This document shows positions 39,181 to 41,718 of a DNA stretch of 41,718 nt, in pieces (positions within the stretch are counted from its first letter, which is position 1; each line of letters starts with the position of its first letter). Under the pieces are notes generated by a model. That model was not told the origin of the DNA and did no database searches. It saw only the letters and a list, made by a program, of their open reading frames with translations. The translations under genes and the position numbers were made by a program. This DNA is from Fragilaria crotonensis. Taxonomy: Eukaryota > Bacillariophyta > Fragilariophyceae > Fragilariales > Fragilariaceae. The stretch lies in the NCBI GenBank assembly GCA_022925895.1, contig JAKSYS010000564.1, positions 1 to 41,718 of the forward strand, in the 5' to 3' direction.

Positions 39181-40008
39181 TTAGCTATCTCTTGCAATCC
39201 TAGCAATGTACTTGTTAGGACTAACAAAGTGGGATTTGTCGAATGGATCCTGATAAGTGATGCGGCTTGCGAAAGGGTTGGGTTGGTAGTCGACCTGGAT
39301 TCCCATTTCTTCATGCAACACCAAGGCGTCACGTTCAGCATCCGCAGCCGAATGGGCTGTCAGCCAGAAAGATTGCCCTTGCAGTGATTTCAAAGTGGGC
39401 AACCAATTGTTCTTCAGGTTTGGATGGCCAAGGCCAGGATTGAACAGAAGATAATAGTCCCACTGCTTGGTCATGTTCAGAGGCATGCGATGAAAAAGGT
39501 CCGTAGCATACACCTGTATGCTGATTTGAGATGCGGCGTGCCGCAGTCGAATAGGATCGGAATTTGGTGAAAGATCGGGTCCGATTAGATCCATGTTCCA
39601 TGTACGTTGTCTCGTCGTCATCAGAACCTCTTTCCAATACTGGGCAGGAAGCGTCGCCTCGGCCCTGGCACCAAGACAACAAACCTCGAATGCATCCTTA
39701 AATGAATCTGCAATGGTTTGCTCTGTATGGTAACGCAGCGTCAGTGGCGCTGAAAGCACGTGACTGATGAGCGCTACACTATGAGTTTCATCCCCTGTAG
39801 TGATCCACCCCCGCTGTTCCAAGTAATCTTCTAGCGTCGACAGGCGTGGAACGGTCAATCTTGGTGAAGGAATTGATAACGAGGCTCTGGCTTCTACTTT
39901 GTTCTGTTCAGCCCAACGGAGGGTCTCATCCTGAAAGTATCGGCGAGAATAGCGGCAACCTCGGAGATGTGAGCGTGGGAACAGAATGCGGTGACGATAA
40001 TGCCGCAT
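39181..40008 (-). CDS. MSS51 C-terminal-domain-like protein, probably mitochondrial
   Basis: Resembles the C-terminal domain found in yeast MSS51 and in MYND-zinc-finger proteins related to it; yeast MSS51 controls COX1 translation. The first ATG at 40008 gives 275 aa; upstream in-frame sequence lacks an ATG. The N-terminus is Arg-rich (MRHYRHRILFPRSHLRGCRY), consistent with a mitochondrial presequence. The domain has LSAPLTLRYH, a CCLGARAE segment, MDLIGPDLSP, WDYYLLFNPGLGHP with WLPTLKSL, and FWLTAHSAADAERDALVLHEE ending YQPNPFASR. No MYND zinc finger precedes it. A direct role in COX1 translation cannot be assumed, since the domain occurs in proteins of unrelated function. Confidence 0.8.
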   Translation of the reverse strand: MRHYRHRILFPRSHLRGCRYSRRYFQDETLRWAEQNKVEARASLSIPSPRLTVPRLSTLEDYLEQRGWITTGDETHSVALISHVLSAPLTLRYHTEQTIADSFKDAFEVCCLGARAEATLPAQYWKEVLMTTRQRTWNMDLIGPDLSPNSDPIRLRHAASQISIQVYATDLFHRMPLNMTKQWDYYLLFNPGLGHPNLKNNWLPTLKSLQGQSFWLTAHSAADAERDALVLHEEMGIQVDYQPNPFASRITYQDPFDKSHFVSPNKYIARIARDS

Positions 40009-41718
40009 CGTCTGCTTTGGTCTGCAGATTTCAAATTCGCTTCGCGCGCTTTCAGGCAAGCATACCCGTACAAGGTACAAGTACCCCGTAGTTCCGAAAA
40101 CTGTCAAGCTCGCAGTGCTATTATACAAGTACTGTACTACCAGGTACTAGTAGTACCCTGACCTGACATATTAAAGTTGGGCCGCTACGTGCAATTTTGT
40201 GCGTCGGTCAGAGGGTGTTAACGTGGAGCAAGAATGCGTCGGTTGAATTTGCTGTTTAGTAGAAATACACGGTCAATATTAATACAACTGCATTTTGCAA
40301 TTGTTTGGTCCTTCCAGAGAGTCAGAAGGAACAACTGATACTGCTCGCTCAGCTAGACTAGTTGTGCTGCACTCATCCAGATTCTTCATCAACTGTGATT
40401 AGCAGCCAGTGCAGCTTTGCAGTCAGGTTTGGGGGCCTTCTATTCATCTGGCAATACTGACAATTCATGATTCTTTTCTGGTGGTTGCCAATACTTTGAT
40501 TCTCACTAGGCAGACAAAATCCAGAGGTCATACTTGGAATTTTGAAGAAATCTTTTATGAGGGATTTCTCATTTCATGATTTTACAGCACATTGACTATT
40601 GCCAAAAGTACACCATCAGCATCCCACAAGAGCCAGCATGCAGAATTCCTGCTAAGATGCTTAATCTTAGACGAAAAACTGTTGTAGTATCTCAATGGTT
40701 GATTGGTCATTATCCACAAGAAATGTAACTCATTCTGTGAAGCACAGCATGTATTACTTTGATTAAAGTTAATCTACCGTAGATTGTTATATATTACTTT
40801 ATTTTATTCTCGAGCACCACTGGCTCAAAAATGCACATCACTTTAGGCTAAGGCCCTTGGTCATACAAAACAGGTTTCGACAACAACAATTCTGACACAT
40901 ATATTTGTTGGTCAAATTGGGTGTTGGTATCCTCATTGTAAACAACAACAAGTCTTCATTTGCATCATTCAAATACAAATATGTGGTCCTAGCTTGTGTC
41001 ATAGCAGCACCAGCATGGTATCATTGTTTTCATAACAACGCGTTCTTTGCATTTTGTGTTCTCTATTCATCACTGTGGTCAGCCACTCTTTTTTTGCACC
41101 TCCTCTAGACTTACTATATATTCCAGTGCATCCTTGTTCCCTCATATTGTTGGCACCTCTAGTATTGAACTAAGTATCATAGTGCGTCCTCCTTTACTCC
41201 AGCAATATGATCATCTTTGAGTCAAAGCAAATAGGAATCACATGGACACCACAATGACTCCAAAATGAGGGTGATTGAGAAGGAGAATGGATCCCTGAGC
41301 CATTAACTTGCCACCACTACTAGACCTTGTTTCTGAGGATGGCGGGGTGATAATACTCAACCGGTACACTGTACACTGCTACAGTATTTCATACAAGTCA
41401 TGTCTACGCCATCTTAAAAAGCGCCAGACCATGTCTTTCCTCCTGAAACTCCATGCCAGTCTCGCCATCTCCGAAAACCCGGATAACGGAACAGAAACAA
41501 GTCCCTCAAGTCACGTTGGTCATCAATGCCAGCATTCTGGTTTAAAACCCGGAAAACGGAACGGAAAGTCGATCCTGAAAATCCATGCCAGTCTCCTCGT
41601 CTTCGAGAACCCGGAAAACGGAACATAAAATCGAACCGGAAATCCATTCCTGACTTCTTTAGAGTTCTGAAACCTGAAACTAAACAGATTTTCGAAAGCT
41701 TAATTGCGTACGACAAAG
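40009..41718. other. Gene-poor right end, A+T-leaning
   Basis: GTAC words near 40060-40160 mark the promoter side of the MSS51-C gene. Positions 40240-41300 are visibly richer in A+T than the rest, with no GTAC clusters and no convincing gene; a 67-aa open frame at 40905-41108 is hydrophobic but unsupported. It could be a decayed mobile element. Degenerate tandem repeats follow from 41446. Confidence 0.5.
41446..41690. repeat. Degenerate tandem repeat, about 60-75 bp unit
   Basis: Three good copies and one weak copy, starting near 41446, 41520, 41576 and 41637. Each has an (A)TCCATGCCAGTCTC-like start and an AACCCGGAAAACGGAAC-like end. The fourth (TCCATTCCTGACTTC) is eroded. Spacing is 76, then about 60. 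No gene is seen. Confidence 0.7.

Noticed and set aside
40905-41108. 67-aa hydrophobic open frame
   Set aside because: Isolated in A+T-rich sequence; hydrophobicity is expected from composition and nothing supports expression.

Overview
The window looks like nuclear DNA of a diatom. Several proteins begin with an ER-type signal peptide followed by a phenylalanine at the presumed cleavage site (LAFTS, DAFGN, SGFLS, RAFAG, SGFLP), the hallmark of import into a secondary red-algal plastid. Introns are short (about 73-114 nt) with GT-AG ends. Genes are dense and alternate in strand. The species cannot be named from the sequence alone.

Layout. (1) Positions 1-11517 are one Ty1/copia LTR retrotransposon on the + strand. 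It lacks only about the first 53 bp of its 5' LTR, which lie before the window. Its order is LTR, primer site, gag, protease, integrase, reverse transcriptase, RNase H, polypurine tract, LTR. The unusual part is about 4-5 kb of protein-like sequence upstream of gag that resembles no copia domain I know. This makes the element about 11.6 kb, roughly twice the usual copia size. (2) Positions 12536-19338 carry a HIR/SPFH protein, a thylakoid-lumen FKBP, an ABC1-family atypical kinase and a FAD monooxygenase. (3) Positions 19619-26919 carry a two-domain GST-N/glutaredoxin-fold protein, an ACC-synthase-like aminotransferase, an AIF-like flavoprotein and an unknown plastid-type protein. (4) Positions 28623-33400 carry a divergent Mob1 protein, an unknown 517-aa protein and a plastid-type NFACT-R protein. 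(5) Positions 35199-40008 carry a tandem sulfotransferase-like protein, a Tab2-like photosystem translation factor and an MSS51-C-domain protein. (6) The last 1.7 kb has no recognisable gene.

About half of the host genes appear plastid-directed (FKBP, ABC1K, GST-N protein, NFACT-R, Tab2-like, the 240-aa unknown and possibly the FAD enzyme). They suggest photosystem biogenesis, thylakoid protein folding, redox or lipid maintenance and ribosome quality control, but nothing shows that they act as one operon-like system. Two features cut across the window. Intergenic spacers are strikingly rich in GTAC-centred palindromic words. Single-base deletions break otherwise conserved reading frames at least four times between 12.8 and 19.2 kb and many times in the retroelement, but not in the genes from 19.6 kb onward. 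That pattern suggests local consensus error at least as much as gene decay.
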